Source: Halomonas qaidamensis (GTDB taxonomy: Bacteria; Pseudomonadota; Gammaproteobacteria; Pseudomonadales; Halomonadaceae). Taken from it: DNA of 64,000 nt. Under the pieces are notes generated by a model. The model saw only the letters and a list, made by a program, of their open reading frames with translations. It was not told where the DNA came from and searched no databases. This document shows positions 39,524 through 52,146 of this stretch, piece after piece. Each line of letters opens with the position of its first letter. Position 1 is the first letter of the stretch. Where the stretch lies: positions 1 through 64,000 of the forward strand of contig NZ_CP080627.1 in the NCBI RefSeq assembly GCF_025917315.1, read 5' to 3'. A program made the position numbers and the translations under genes.

Positions 39524-40549
39524 TTAACGGTCTAGCGTGCCGACCTGTGATGGCACAAACCAGCGTACTGGCCGCAGGTCTTTCTCAATCAGTTCATCTA
39601 CCTTTAAGAGTGTGGCAAAAATGGCCATACGCATCGGTATCCCGTTATCGGTTTGGCGGAAAATCGCCAAACGTGGGTCTCCGTTAAGGTTCACGTTTAG
39701 GTCATTAGCGCCTGGGCGGCTATCACGGGGTAGTGGGTGCATGACAATGGTGCTCTGGCTGCAGCGCTGATCAAGAAAGTCACGGTTCACCATAAAGTCG
39801 TCAGAAAGCCCCTGAAAGCTCTCGTTCATTTCATCAGTAAAGCGCTCTTTCTGGATACGCGTGGTGTACACCACGTCTAGGTCTGAGAAGTCGCTAGCCA
39901 GTGAATCGCGCTGCTCAACGCGATGCCCGCGAGATGTCACTAGGTCAATCAGGGCGGTCGGCATTTCTAAACCCGGTGGAGATACCAGGGTAATGCGCAG
40001 CGGATCATAAAGAGATAGTAACTTGATCAGCGAATGCACGGTGCGGCCATATTTCAAATCACCGGTCAGTAGAATATGCGCTCCGCTAAGCGATTTACCC
40101 AGCCGCTGAAACTCTTTATCAATTGTATAGAGGTCCAGCAATGCTTGGCTTGGGTGTTCACCAGGGCCATCGCCACCATTTATTACCGGCACATTAGTGG
40201 CCGCCGCGAACTCCGCTACCGACCCTTGATCGGGGTGGCGCATAACAATCGCATCGCAGTAACCACTCATCACACGGCTGGTATCGTACAGCGACTCACC
40301 CTTGGCCATAGAAGAGAAGGTAAAGCCAGTGGTGTCACACACACTTCCCCCCAAGCGGCAAAATGCGGCATGAAAGCTCACGCGCGTGCGTGTACTCGCC
40401 TCAAAGAACAAATTACCAAGCACAGCACCTTCCAGCACCCGAGTAATTTGGCGGCGACTGGCAATAGGTTCCATACGCGCTGCTACGCGTAGCAGGTGGT
40501 CAACGCTTTCGCGCTGTAATGAATCGACAGTTAATAGGTGCTGGCTCAT
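39524..40549 (-). CDS. pyrB: Aspartate carbamoyltransferase catalytic subunit
   Basis: PyrB condenses carbamoyl phosphate and aspartate in pyrimidine synthesis. The 341-residue protein has the carbamoyl phosphate-binding STRTR motif (52-56), the MRHPDQGS and GGDGPGEHPSQALLDLYT segments of the active site, and VYTTRIQKERF and HPLPR in the aspartate domain. It is longer than E. coli PyrB (311), mainly at the C-terminal end (RWFVPSQVG tail). No pyrI regulatory subunit or pyrC-like gene is adjacent. The ATG at 40549 has GAGG 6 bases upstream. It is divergent from the rRNA operon. Confidence 0.93.
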   Translation of the reverse strand: MSQHLLTVDSLQRESVDHLLRVAARMEPIASRRQITRVLEGAVLGNLFFEASTRTRVSFHAAFCRLGGSVCDTTGFTFSSMAKGESLYDTSRVMSGYCDAIVMRHPDQGSVAEFAAATNVPVINGGDGPGEHPSQALLDLYTIDKEFQRLGKSLSGAHILLTGDLKYGRTVHSLIKLLSLYDPLRITLVSPPGLEMPTALIDLVTSRGHRVEQRDSLASDFSDLDVVYTTRIQKERFTDEMNESFQGLSDDFMVNRDFLDQRCSQSTIVMHPLPRDSRPGANDLNVNLNGDPRLAIFRQTDNGIPMRMAIFATLLKVDELIEKDLRPVRWFVPSQVGTLDR

Positions 40550-40860
40550 CACGGACCTCAAAATGGAGTGGGCGTTACGTGCTATAAAGCTAGGGTAAGT
40601 GTAACCGTCTAGAGAGTGCCGTCGAAGCGCTTTCAAACGCACAACGGCCCATCTTAAAACTTTTTTGCACTTATTTATAAATAGGCCTTGCCAAGACGGC
40701 AGCGAATCCGTAGAGTACGCATCCGCTGCCGGGGACGCACAGCGTTACCAGCGGTGATTGAAGGTGAAAACCTTCGGTTTGTCAGGAAGTTAGCGCAATA
40801 AAAGAGAAGGCATCGTTATCTCGCTTTCTTAACCCGCTCGCTTCACTCACTGAAAACAGT
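40550..40860. other. pyrB-rrn intergenic region
   Basis: This stretch holds the upstream control region of pyrB and the distal rRNA promoter. I see no gene; an open frame that continues upstream of pyrB has no recognisable coding features. The AT-rich part near 40660-40690 may be an UP element or Fis-binding region for the distal promoter. Confidence 0.5.
40688..40716 (+). promoter_or_regulatory. Distal rRNA operon promoter
   Basis: TTGCCA (40688-40693) and TAGAGT (40711-40716) are separated by 17 bases and followed by a GC-rich discriminator. The sequence around the -10 element (CGTAGAGTACGC) is nearly the same as at the proximal promoter, as is common for tandem rRNA promoters. Confidence 0.6.
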
Positions 40861-40862
40861 GA

Positions 40863-40890
40863 TTGACAAACACCAGGAAATGCGTAGAAT
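40863..40890 (+). promoter_or_regulatory. Proximal rRNA operon promoter
   Basis: TTGACA (40863-40868) and TAGAAT (40885-40890) are spaced by 16 bases, near the optimum, and followed by a GC-rich discriminator (ACGCC), typical of stringently controlled rRNA promoters. Confidence 0.75.
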
Positions 40891-40959
40891 ACGCCTTCCT
40901 CGCTGAGGCAAACCAGTTCATCGGTTAGCCGGCTGATAAGACAGCCTCGCAGCGAAACA

Positions 40960-40971
40960 GCTCTTTAACAA
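40960..40971 (+). promoter_or_regulatory. boxA antitermination element in the rRNA leader
   Basis: GCTCTTTAACAA matches the boxA consensus bound by NusB and S10 to prevent premature termination. A second identical copy lies before 23S at 42905. Confidence 0.85.
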
Positions 40972-40973
40972 TT

Positions 40974-41010
40974 TGATCAGGTAATTCATGTGGGCGCTTG
41001 CCGATGAGGG
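40974..41010 (+). other. 5' arm of the 16S RNase III processing stem
   Basis: This segment is complementary, with few mismatches, to 42701-42737 on the far side of 16S. Pairing would enclose the 16S rRNA in the long stem that RNase III cleaves. Confidence 0.8.
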
Positions 41011-41154
41011 TGATAAATCACCAAATATCAAGGCAAGCGGTCATGACAATGTAAATTGAAATGAATTCGTTTGAACCTTGAGCCAAGTTTGATGCGCTTT
41101 TGTTGTTCGTCAACATTATGTTGTTGGATGACGAGTAAGCATCACAATGATTTT

Positions 41155-42687
<1,533 letters not shown>

Positions 42688-42794
42688 AACGATGCATCAT
42701 CCCTCGCGGTAAGCGCTCACAATGAATTACCTGATCAGAATGCTGTTGATACGCAGTGATAAGCGTTTTCTTCCTATTGAAAAAAGAGAAAAGA

Positions 42795-42860
42795 TCTTTT
42801 TTTAAAGAGTTCTTTTAAAGAGTTCTTTTAAAGAGCTTTGTTTTAAAGACCCTTCTTTTT
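42795..42860 (+). repeat. Short tandem repeats in the rRNA spacer
   Basis: Three direct copies of about TTTTAAAGAGTTC (13 bp) are followed by degenerate copies (TTTTAAAGAGCTTTG, TTTTAAAGACCC) within T-rich DNA. The unit is similar in flavour to the TTTTAAGAAC repeats at 36385-36510. Confidence 0.75.
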
Positions 42861-42904
42861 TTTAACGTGAAAAAAGCAGCCGCTTATCACTGCGCATAGC
42901 AGTC

Positions 42905-42916
42905 GCTCTTTAACAA
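42905..42916 (+). promoter_or_regulatory. boxA element before 23S
   Basis: GCTCTTTAACAA is identical to the leader boxA at 40960 and lies about 120 bases before the 23S gene, where a spacer boxA is normally found. Confidence 0.85.
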
Positions 42917-43036
42917 TGTATATCATGCTGACATAAACGCTTCTTTGAAGTGTTTATACGTAATTGTTTTGTGATACGTCTCAAGCGTATCCGGCAATCG
43001 TTATCATTGCGAACCCCAGACTCCTTCGGGTTATAG

Positions 43037-45929
<2,893 letters not shown>

Positions 45930-46084
45930 ATAACACCCAAGGGGTCTGGTCGCAGTGATAACGAAACGAGTGTGACAACACTTAGAAAACCGGATACGCG
46001 GATTAAGCCCACCGTAATACACGACAGGCTTAAGACGAAAGAGACGCCACAAAACACTGTTAGCATGATATGCATTACCTGTTA
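45930..46084 (+). other. 23S-5S spacer with 3' arm of the 23S processing stem
   Basis: Three blocks are complementary to the sequence before 23S: GGGGTCTGG to the CCCCAGACTCC region, CCGGATACGC to the GCGTATCCGG block, and TAGCATGATATGC to the TATATCATGCTGA block. They form the enclosing 23S processing stem. No tRNA is seen. Confidence 0.7.
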
Positions 46085-46204
46085 CGCCTGACGACCATAG
46101 CGAGCGTGAACCACCTGATCCCATGCCGAACTCAGCAGTGAAACCGCTTAGCGCCGATGGTAGTGTGGGGTCTCCCCATGCGAGAGTAGGTCATCGTCAG
46201 GCAC
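46085..46204 (+). rRNA. rrf: 5S ribosomal RNA
   Basis: The 120-base gene has the terminal stem GCCTGACGAC/GTCAGGC, the loop CCATGCCGAACTCAG and the conserved GTGTGGGGTCTCCCCATGCGAGAG region. It closes the 16S-23S-5S operon and is followed by a strong terminator. Confidence 0.95.
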
Positions 46205-46213
46205 TTATTAAAC

Positions 46214-46243
46214 AAAAAACCCAGCCACCCGGCTGGGTTTTTT
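46214..46243 (+). terminator. rRNA operon terminator
   Basis: CCCAGCC (46220-46226) and GGCTGGG (46231-46237) form a stem with a 4-base loop, preceded by a run of A and followed by TTTTTT, so it may act in both directions. Confidence 0.9.
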
Positions 46244-46335
46244 GCGTTCAGAAAGAAAAAACACCCCTAGCCCTCTCTAACAACGTGGCCCCCTCCCGAC
46301 GCGTGCACCGTACGTCATTGCCGAGTCACTGCACC

Positions 46336-46366
46336 GTCATTCCCGAGTGAGGTTATCGGGAATCCA
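46336..46366. repeat. ATTCCCG hairpin repeat, copy 1
   Basis: ATTCCCGA and TCGGGAAT form a perfect 8-bp stem around a 9-base loop, flanked by GTC and CC. It faces copy 2 at 46409 in inverted orientation. This resembles the ATTCCC-type palindromic repeats scattered in many proteobacterial genomes (for example Neisseria dRS3). Confidence 0.7.
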
Positions 46367-46408
46367 CCTTGACCTTGGCTTGCAGCAGCCCAAAACCCCA
46401 ACTCAACA

Positions 46409-46439
46409 TGGATTCCCGCCAAGGGGCTGCGGGAATGAC
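46409..46439. repeat. ATTCCCG hairpin repeat, copy 2 (inverted)
   Basis: ATTCCCGC and GCGGGAAT form an 8-bp stem with a 9-base loop. The outer sequences (GTCATTCCCG at copy 1, CGGGAATGAC here) are mutually inverted, so the pair also forms a larger palindrome of about 104 bases. Confidence 0.7.
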
Positions 46440-46486
46440 AAGAGCGGCTCGGAGGGCTGGGGGGAGTCATCGTCAGTTACTGATTC

Positions 46487-46515
46487 GAAAAAATCCCCTA
46501 GGGCTGGGGTTTTTC
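46487..46515 (+). terminator. Second terminator-like hairpin after the rRNA operon
   Basis: AAAAAATCCCC and GGGGTTTTT flank TAGGGCT, an arrangement like the rRNA terminator 270 bases upstream. It follows an 11-base match to the 5S 3' end, suggesting a degenerate duplicate. Confidence 0.5.
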
Positions 46516-46842
46516 ATACTTGAAAGTAAGTCATTCAATAGGGGACGTAGGCGAATAAATAGCAAAAAATACTTGCGAAGTTATTTATACACATAATCGC
46601 TTAACAATCCTTAAAACTTCACGCTATCTCTTCAGTAGACCCATGGAATTAAATACTTCACTATCAAGTATCTAGCAATAGCGTTTGTATCAGGGTGTGG
46701 GTCATTGTCAGAGTTTGTGGCAGTGGTAAGGGCGCCATAATAATGTTTCCTGACTGTTTCTAAAATCCTGATGGTAAACGACTTCGTTTAAAGACTTAGT
46801 TTAAAAATTTGAACTATACGCCATCGCTTGGGAGCAGGTGTT

Positions 46843-48378
46843 ATGTCGGATTGGACATCGGGATACGTAGCAGATATTAATTATACCTATGGGTATTACG
46901 CTGAGCTTAATCCTTTGCGCATTGCTTTAGGGTTTATCAATGCTGGTATTCGGCCGCCTAACACTATTAATGCCTGTGAACTTGGGTTTGGCCAGGGTAT
47001 TAGCACCAATATTCATGCGGCCGCCTCACAAATAAATTGGTACGGGACCGATTTTAATCCCCATCAAGCGGCGTTTGCTCAGGAGTTGTCTTCTATTAGC
47101 GGTGCAGACGCTAAGCTGTACGATGATGCCTTTAGTGATTTTTGTCAGCGTGACAATTTGCCTGAGTTCGACTACATCGGTCTTCACGGTATATGGAGTT
47201 GGATTTCGGATGAAAACCGTGCGGTGATCGTTGATTTTATCCGACGAAAACTAAGAGTAGGAGGCGTGCTATATATCAGCTATAACACTCAGCCAGGTTG
47301 GGCGGCAATGGTACCAATGCGTGACTTGCTAGCGGAGTATGCTGATACTATGAGCGCCCAGGGAGCAGGCACCATTTCACGTATTGATGATGCCATTGCG
47401 TTTGCTGATAAGCTGGTCGCTGTGAACCCTGAGTATTGCAATGCTAACCCCCAGATAAAAAATCGTCTGGCTAAAATTAAGCAAGATAATAAAAACTATG
47501 TGGCCCACGAATACTTTAACCGTGATTGGGAGCCAATGGCATTTGCCAAAATGGCGCGTTGGTTAGAGCCAGCTAAAATGGACTGGGCTTGTAGTGCGAG
47601 ATATGCAGATGCCATTGAGAGTATTCAGTTAACCAATGAGCAACAGGCCTTAATTAATAACATTCCTAACCCGCTATTTCGCCAGTCGGTGCGTGATTTT
47701 TGTGAGAATCGTCAATTTCGTACCGATTACTGGGTAAAAGGGGCACGCCGTTTAAGTGAGCTTGATAAAGATGAAATGTTAGGTGGTCTTCGTGTGATTA
47801 TGGGAGTGCCACGTAAGGACGTACAGCTAAAAATCGCTGGGCGACTGGGTAACTTTGACTTGCCTAGCAATATTTATACGCCACTACTAGAGATGCTTTC
47901 ATCCTATCAACCTGTATTTGTATCAGAGCTTTGGCAGGTTGCAGCAGAGCACGGGGTGGGGCGCTCTGCATTTAACAGTGCAATCGCCATACTTGCATCA
48001 AAAGGTATTATTTTGCCTGCCCAATCTGACGATGATATTGCTAAAGTAGCGTCCAAGACTGGTCAACTCAATCGTTTTTTAATGAGTCGGTCAAGAAGCA
48101 CAACAGAGTTGAGTTATCTAGCAAGTCCTGTGACAGGAGGTGGTATTGCTGTCCCGCTTTTTCATCAGTTTTTCCTGCTTGCCTCGTTAGAGGGCGGCGA
48201 TGATGCTAAAACGTTAGCTGCTTTTACGTGGCGTATTTTAGCGTCTCAAAACAAATGTCTGCTTAAAGAGGGTAAGCCAATTTCGGATGAGAATGAAAAT
48301 TTGGTCGAGCTTGAGCGTCAGGCCAGAGATTTTCTAGATGAGCGGTTACCCATCTATCGAGCGTTAAAAATTATCTGA
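46843..48378 (+). CDS. SAM-dependent methyltransferase with methyltransferase regulatory domain
   Basis: The 511-residue protein has an N-terminal class I methyltransferase domain. The SAM motif I is CELGFGQGISTNIHAA (about 45-60), then WYGTDFNPHQAAFA, DYIGLHGIWSWIS and LRVGGVLYISYNTQPGW. A middle region (about 200-310) and a C-terminal region resemble the methyltransferase regulatory domain family. The substrate is unknown; relatives are found in diverse marine bacteria. A GGAG site supports the ATG at 46843, five codons inside the longer open frame. The gene is slightly AT-rich, stands alone between the rRNA operon and dgt, and has its own upstream region. Confidence 0.82.
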   Translation: MSDWTSGYVADINYTYGYYAELNPLRIALGFINAGIRPPNTINACELGFGQGISTNIHAAASQINWYGTDFNPHQAAFAQELSSISGADAKLYDDAFSDFCQRDNLPEFDYIGLHGIWSWISDENRAVIVDFIRRKLRVGGVLYISYNTQPGWAAMVPMRDLLAEYADTMSAQGAGTISRIDDAIAFADKLVAVNPEYCNANPQIKNRLAKIKQDNKNYVAHEYFNRDWEPMAFAKMARWLEPAKMDWACSARYADAIESIQLTNEQQALINNIPNPLFRQSVRDFCENRQFRTDYWVKGARRLSELDKDEMLGGLRVIMGVPRKDVQLKIAGRLGNFDLPSNIYTPLLEMLSSYQPVFVSELWQVAAEHGVGRSAFNSAIAILASKGIILPAQSDDDIAKVASKTGQLNRFLMSRSRSTTELSYLASPVTGGGIAVPLFHQFFLLASLEGGDDAKTLAAFTWRILASQNKCLLKEGKPISDENENLVELERQARDFLDERLPIYRALKII

Positions 48379-48506
48379 TCAATGGCGCGTGTCACTATCA
48401 TATGACATGTGTGTAGCGGTGGTTGTCGCTGCACACATGTCTTGAGGTTGAAGGCGGTTATCTTGCTTAGTTTTATGTCAAAATGTTGCTCTCACGGAGG
48501 AACGCT

Positions 48507-49850
48507 ATGACACAGATGCAATGGGACCAGTTATTATCCCCTCAACGTCTTCACGATAAACGCCCTGGTAGTGTGCGTGAAGCGACTCATGAAATCGGTC
48601 GAAGCCCTTTTCATAAAGATCATGATCGTATTGTTTTCTCGGGTTCTTTTAGGCGTTTGGGGCGAAAAACGCAGGTTCATCCGCTGACAGAAAATGATCA
48701 TATTCACACACGCTTAACTCACTCACTTGAAGTTGGCTGTGTTGGTCGTTCGCTAGGTATGATTGTCGGCGAGTTATTAAAGGATCGACTGCCTAGTTGG
48801 ATTACACCCGCTGATTTAGGGGTGATCGTCCAAACGGCGTGTTTAGGACATGATATTGGTAATCCCCCTTTTGGCCATGCTGGTGAATATGCGATTCGTG
48901 ATTGGTTTCAGCGTGCTCAAAAAAGTGGCTTGCTAGATGGTCTGTCTGACGCAGAGCGTGAAGACTTACTGACGTATGAAGGTAATGCCCAAGGCTTCCG
49001 TGTTATTACACAAATTGAATACAACCAGTTTAATGGTGGTATGCGGTTATCTGCCGCTACGTTAGGTACTCTACTTAAATATCCCTGGACGGTACGCTAC
49101 AGCGGGCGTGCGGGTAAGTTTGGTTGCTACCAGTCTGAACAGGCGCTGTTAAAAGAAGTGGCTGAGGCTGTCGGGCTTCTTCCCCAGGGAGATCAACGCT
49201 GGTGTCGTCATCCGCTTGCCTGGCTTGTCGAAGCGGCAGATGATATCTGCTACGCCCTGCTTGATTTAGAAGATGGCTTAGAGATGGGGATTCTTCGCTA
49301 TGAGGAAGTGGTTGAAATATTGCGCCAGATAGCCGGTGAATTTCCTCCAGAATACGCTGAGATGGAGAGGCGGAAAGTATCTCAGCGGCGTCGAATTGCG
49401 TTACTGCGCGGTGCTGCCATGGAGCGTGCAGTTAATGATGTGGGAGCTGTCTTTGTGCAGCATGAGCAAGCATTACTCAGCGGCACGTTAGGCCAGGATT
49501 TGTTAGAGCTGTGTCATCCTGATTTGGGATGGGGGGTTCAAGCTGCAAAGCAGTTGGCTCGTGAACGCATTTTTCAAAATGAGCGTAAAGCCAAGTTGGA
49601 AATTGGCGCCTACACAACGCTAGGAATTTTACTAGAAGCATTTATAGGTGCTGCTAATGAATTACATCACACAGGCCATAGCTCATTTAAACATCAACGT
49701 GTTTTGGCATTGATTGGTGAAAATACGCCACTGCAATCCTGGACGCTCTATGATAGCTATCGGCGTATGCTAGATTTTATTGGCGGTATGACCGATCACT
49801 ATGCTGTCGATCTTGCACAAGAAATGGGCGGTCGCTTACGCGGTGATTAG
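48507..49850 (+). CDS. dgt: Deoxyguanosinetriphosphate triphosphohydrolase-like protein
   Basis: Dgt-type dNTPases hydrolyse dNTPs to the nucleoside and triphosphate, adjusting dNTP pools. The 447-residue protein is an HD-domain enzyme: [27 protein letters not shown] (H67 and H72), and [16 protein letters not shown] (HD at 115-116) carry the metal ligands, with a downstream [19 protein letters not shown] supplying the last aspartate. It is shorter than E. coli Dgt (505) and fits the dgt-like type 2 group. GGAGG lies 7 bases before the ATG. It converges on the NERD gene with four bases between stops. Confidence 0.92.
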   Translation: MTQMQWDQLLSPQRLHDKRPGSVREATHEIGRSPFHKDHDRIVFSGSFRRLGRKTQVHPLTENDHIHTRLTHSLEVGCVGRSLGMIVGELLKDRLPSWITPADLGVIVQTACLGHDIGNPPFGHAGEYAIRDWFQRAQKSGLLDGLSDAEREDLLTYEGNAQGFRVITQIEYNQFNGGMRLSAATLGTLLKYPWTVRYSGRAGKFGCYQSEQALLKEVAEAVGLLPQGDQRWCRHPLAWLVEAADDICYALLDLEDGLEMGILRYEEVVEILRQIAGEFPPEYAEMERRKVSQRRRIALLRGAAMERAVNDVGAVFVQHEQALLSGTLGQDLLELCHPDLGWGVQAAKQLARERIFQNERKAKLEIGAYTTLGILLEAFIGAANELHHTGHSSFKHQRVLALIGENTPLQSWTLYDSYRRMLDFIGGMTDHYAVDLAQEMGGRLRGD

Positions 49851-49854
49851 TCTT

Positions 49855-50763
49855 TCAGACAGAGGGTTGGCGTAAGTGTTTGAGTTCCATAATACGTGCA
49901 CGCTCAATTAATAAATGAATCACCTTATCGTGAATGGCATCGCTCATCTGGCCAGGGGTGAGTTCGGTTAACTGACGGGCTAGCTGCTCACCGCTTACGA
50001 CTAATATGTCGGGGGCGGCTTCGCTAGTATCAACCTCCCAGCCTGGTAACACCAATACGCCTCGTACAGGCACGGGTATACCACAGCGACACTCTAACCA
50101 CTGAGTCAACCAATTGACGCCCTGGCGCGTTTTATGAAGTGGACGGCGTTCTTGCCAATGAGGAAAACGCAGCCGCTCACGTTCAACGGCTACGCTATTA
50201 AGCTCTTTCCCATCGCTACCAATCGCTAATGCTCGGGCTCGCGTTTCTACCACGAAGACGCCGTGTGGTGTGACAACGACGTGGTCAATAGTAAAGCTAT
50301 CAGTGGGAACATCGTGGAAGACATAGTAGGGGTGGGCTTCCGGCCTCACCATGCGCTCTAATTCCTGACCGACAGCTAGCTCGCAAGCTAAGCCAAGTTT
50401 AAGACGGCGGATACGCTGATAATCGCGGACAAGTAGCAGTGAAAACGCTAGCACTAATAGCGTGCTAAGTAAGCCATATAATGCCCACTCTACCCAGTCC
50501 TGTTTTTCTACAAATAGCATACGCCCCATGCCGTACACGAGAGGGGCCAGGCTAATGATGGGGCCGAGCGCGCCGTTTAAAAAAAGGCTAGAAAAAGCTT
50601 GGTCGAGGCGATGACGCAGGGCCTGGCCTGGTTCACGTAAAGGAGCGTTAAAGGGAGACTGAACGCGCGCATCGTGGAGGCTACGCAATGCTAAAACAAT
50701 GCCACCCATAGCCGCCATGGGAAATAGAAAAATGAGTGGAAGCAGGTATTCTAGCCAATTCAT
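49855..50763 (-). CDS. NERD-domain membrane protein
   Basis: The 302-residue protein has an N-terminal transmembrane segment (about 5-27), two more hydrophobic segments (about 64-85 and 91-110), and a NERD (nuclease-related) domain from about residue 125 to 245. In the domain, VGQELERM, TDSFTIDHVVVTPHGVFVVETRARA carry the typical acidic and glutamate positions; the usual lysine after the glutamate is replaced by arginine. NERD domains resemble restriction-endonuclease folds, but the function here is unknown. The gene stands alone between dgt and yciH on the minus strand. Confidence 0.83.
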   Translation of the reverse strand: MNWLEYLLPLIFLFPMAAMGGIVLALRSLHDARVQSPFNAPLREPGQALRHRLDQAFSSLFLNGALGPIISLAPLVYGMGRMLFVEKQDWVEWALYGLLSTLLVLAFSLLLVRDYQRIRRLKLGLACELAVGQELERMVRPEAHPYYVFHDVPTDSFTIDHVVVTPHGVFVVETRARALAIGSDGKELNSVAVERERLRFPHWQERRPLHKTRQGVNWLTQWLECRCGIPVPVRGVLVLPGWEVDTSEAAPDILVVSGEQLARQLTELTPGQMSDAIHDKVIHLLIERARIMELKHLRQPSV

Positions 50764-50820
50764 TGCAGTGCCTTGCCCTTAGCGCGCGGTCTCAAGACAG
50801 AGCGCCATCACAGAGGTGTA

Positions 50821-51195
50821 TCAGCCACCTGCTAATTTAACGTGGTAGCCTAATGAGGTTAGTGCATGTTGCAGTGTTTCTCGGTGATCGCCTTGAATCT
50901 CGATAATGCCATCTTTTACTGCACCCCCAGTACCGCAGCGTTTCTTCAATGTTTTAGCAAGCGCCTTCAACTCCGTGGTGGGGAGCGGTATACCGCTAAT
51001 AGTAGTCACGCCTTTTCCCTTGCGACCACTGGTTTCACGCCGGATCCGCACAATGCCGTCTAAATCAGCAATGCGTGCTTGCTCACTGGTATCTTCACAG
51101 CGGCAGTGATCGATAGACTCACGGCAGCTAGGGCAAGTTTTGCCTTGTTCTGTTGAGTACACAAGGCCGCCGAGCTGGTCACGTAATGAAGCCAT
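50821..51195 (-). CDS. yciH: SUI1/eIF1-like translation factor YciH
   Basis: YciH is the bacterial homologue of eukaryotic eIF1, reported to inhibit initiation under stress in E. coli. The 124-residue protein has the family N terminus GLVYSTEQGK, then SGRKGKGVTTISGIPL, KKRCGTGGAVKDGIIEIQGDHRE and the terminal VKLAGG. Between them is a short CPSC...CRC cluster that could bind zinc; E. coli YciH lacks it, but pseudomonad relatives carry a similar one. The ATG at 51195 is 2 bases after the HAD gene's stop, so the two form an operon. Confidence 0.92.
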   Translation of the reverse strand: MASLRDQLGGLVYSTEQGKTCPSCRESIDHCRCEDTSEQARIADLDGIVRIRRETSGRKGKGVTTISGIPLPTTELKALAKTLKKRCGTGGAVKDGIIEIQGDHRETLQHALTSLGYHVKLAGG

Positions 51196-51197
51196 AC

Positions 51198-51896
51198 TTA
51201 TTTCTCTATTGAATGTTGAGGCATTGGCATTTGCCACTTTTCATGAGTAAGGCGCTCAACAACTGCAGGCAATTGGTACATGTTGCTGATCATAATAGCG
51301 CCTTCAGGCGTAGTTTCAGCATCTGGATAGCGGTTTAAGTGAATAACCGTCATGCCAGCTTGAAGGGCTGCTCTAATACCCACAAGGGCATCATCAATGG
51401 CAATGCAGTCTTTTGCTGCAAAACCCATGATACTAGCTGCATGGAGGTGAAGACAGGGTTCGGGTTTCCAACAGTTAGCGGTATAGCCGCTAAACAAGCG
51501 TTTACCAAAGTAGTCGGCTAGGCCGGTGGCCTTTAAAGCCGTATGAATTTTACTTTCTGGACCATTGGATACCACGGCACTTGGATAATGACGCAATACC
51601 TCAAGGGATTCACGTGCGCCAGGAATTGCCTCTAGTTCACTTGTTAGCCGATTAGCTAGGCTAGTGCGCATCGTCTGTTCCATGCTAGCTAATTGATCTT
51701 CATCGACATTACCATAGCGTTGCTGTAACTCTGCCACAATTCGTCGAAAGCGAGCACCTCGAAATTCCCCCAGATAATCGGTGGATTTGAAAGGTAAGCC
51801 TACCGAATTGAGCCCAATAGCCATTTCTTCAGCTAAAAGTGGTTCACTATTGACGAGGGTGCCATCACAGTCAAACAGCAAAAGTGGAAGCGGCAT
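51198..51896 (-). CDS. HAD-family phosphatase, YieH-like (6-phosphogluconate phosphatase type)
   Basis: The 232-residue protein is a HAD-superfamily subfamily IA hydrolase. Motif I is LFDCDGTLVNSEPL with nucleophile and acid aspartates, motif II is VVSNGPESK, motif III KPEP and motif IV IAIDDALVGIRAA. The sequence ELEAIPGA, SNGP and LFSGY...WKPEPCLHLHAA resembles E. coli YieH, a 6-phosphogluconate phosphatase. Specificity is nonetheless an inference in this promiscuous family. The ATG at 51896 follows AAGGA with a 6-base gap, preferable to the ATG at 51902. It is upstream of yciH in the same unit. Confidence 0.83.
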   Translation of the reverse strand: MPLPLLLFDCDGTLVNSEPLLAEEMAIGLNSVGLPFKSTDYLGEFRGARFRRIVAELQQRYGNVDEDQLASMEQTMRTSLANRLTSELEAIPGARESLEVLRHYPSAVVSNGPESKIHTALKATGLADYFGKRLFSGYTANCWKPEPCLHLHAASIMGFAAKDCIAIDDALVGIRAALQAGMTVIHLNRYPDAETTPEGAIMISNMYQLPAVVERLTHEKWQMPMPQHSIEK

Positions 51897-52146
51897 TGTC
51901 ATTCCTTGCAGCGTCTTACGCGCTACCCGTGTTAGTTTAAGCCGACATCTGCTATTGAACGAGATTCCTCGCTCTTTGTGAACACTGTTTGATAATTTTT
52001 TATAGGTTTATGCCAAATTGCTTTGGTTAATGACTGACTAATGCATCTCTATTGCTTAGGATAAAAATGGCTTTTTAAAGCGACAACACTGGTAGCAGGA
52101 CGTGTTTAGACTAAGCTGAGATAACCATAAAAAAAGGAGAGCCTTG

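Larger units (their letters stand above)
42688..43036 (+). other. 16S-23S internal transcribed spacer without tRNA genes
   Basis: The 349-base spacer contains the 3' arm of the 16S processing stem (42701-42737), a short tandem repeat region (about 42795-42860), a boxA copy (42905-42916) and the 5' part of the 23S processing stem (from about 42920). I found no tRNA cloverleaf and none of the usual tRNA-Ile or tRNA-Ala sequences. Confidence 0.8.
46250..46842. other. Gene-free region after the rRNA operon
   Basis: About 600 bases carry no convincing gene. The first part is GC-rich and holds two ATTCCCG hairpins (46336-46366 and 46409-46439). A segment at 46466-46515 resembles the end of the 5S gene plus its terminator. 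The rest (46520-46840) is AT-rich, with no recognised element except the promoter region expected for the methyltransferase gene. Open frames of 75 codons here overlap repeats and have no coding character. Confidence 0.65.

Noticed and set aside
46585..46593. A DnaA box (TTATACACA) after the rRNA operon
   Set aside because: A single nine-base match is expected by chance in AT-rich DNA of this length, and it is far from dnaA.
46123..46596. Two 75-codon frames after the rRNA operon
   Set aside because: One starts inside 5S and runs through the terminator, the other covers the hairpin repeats; neither has coding character.
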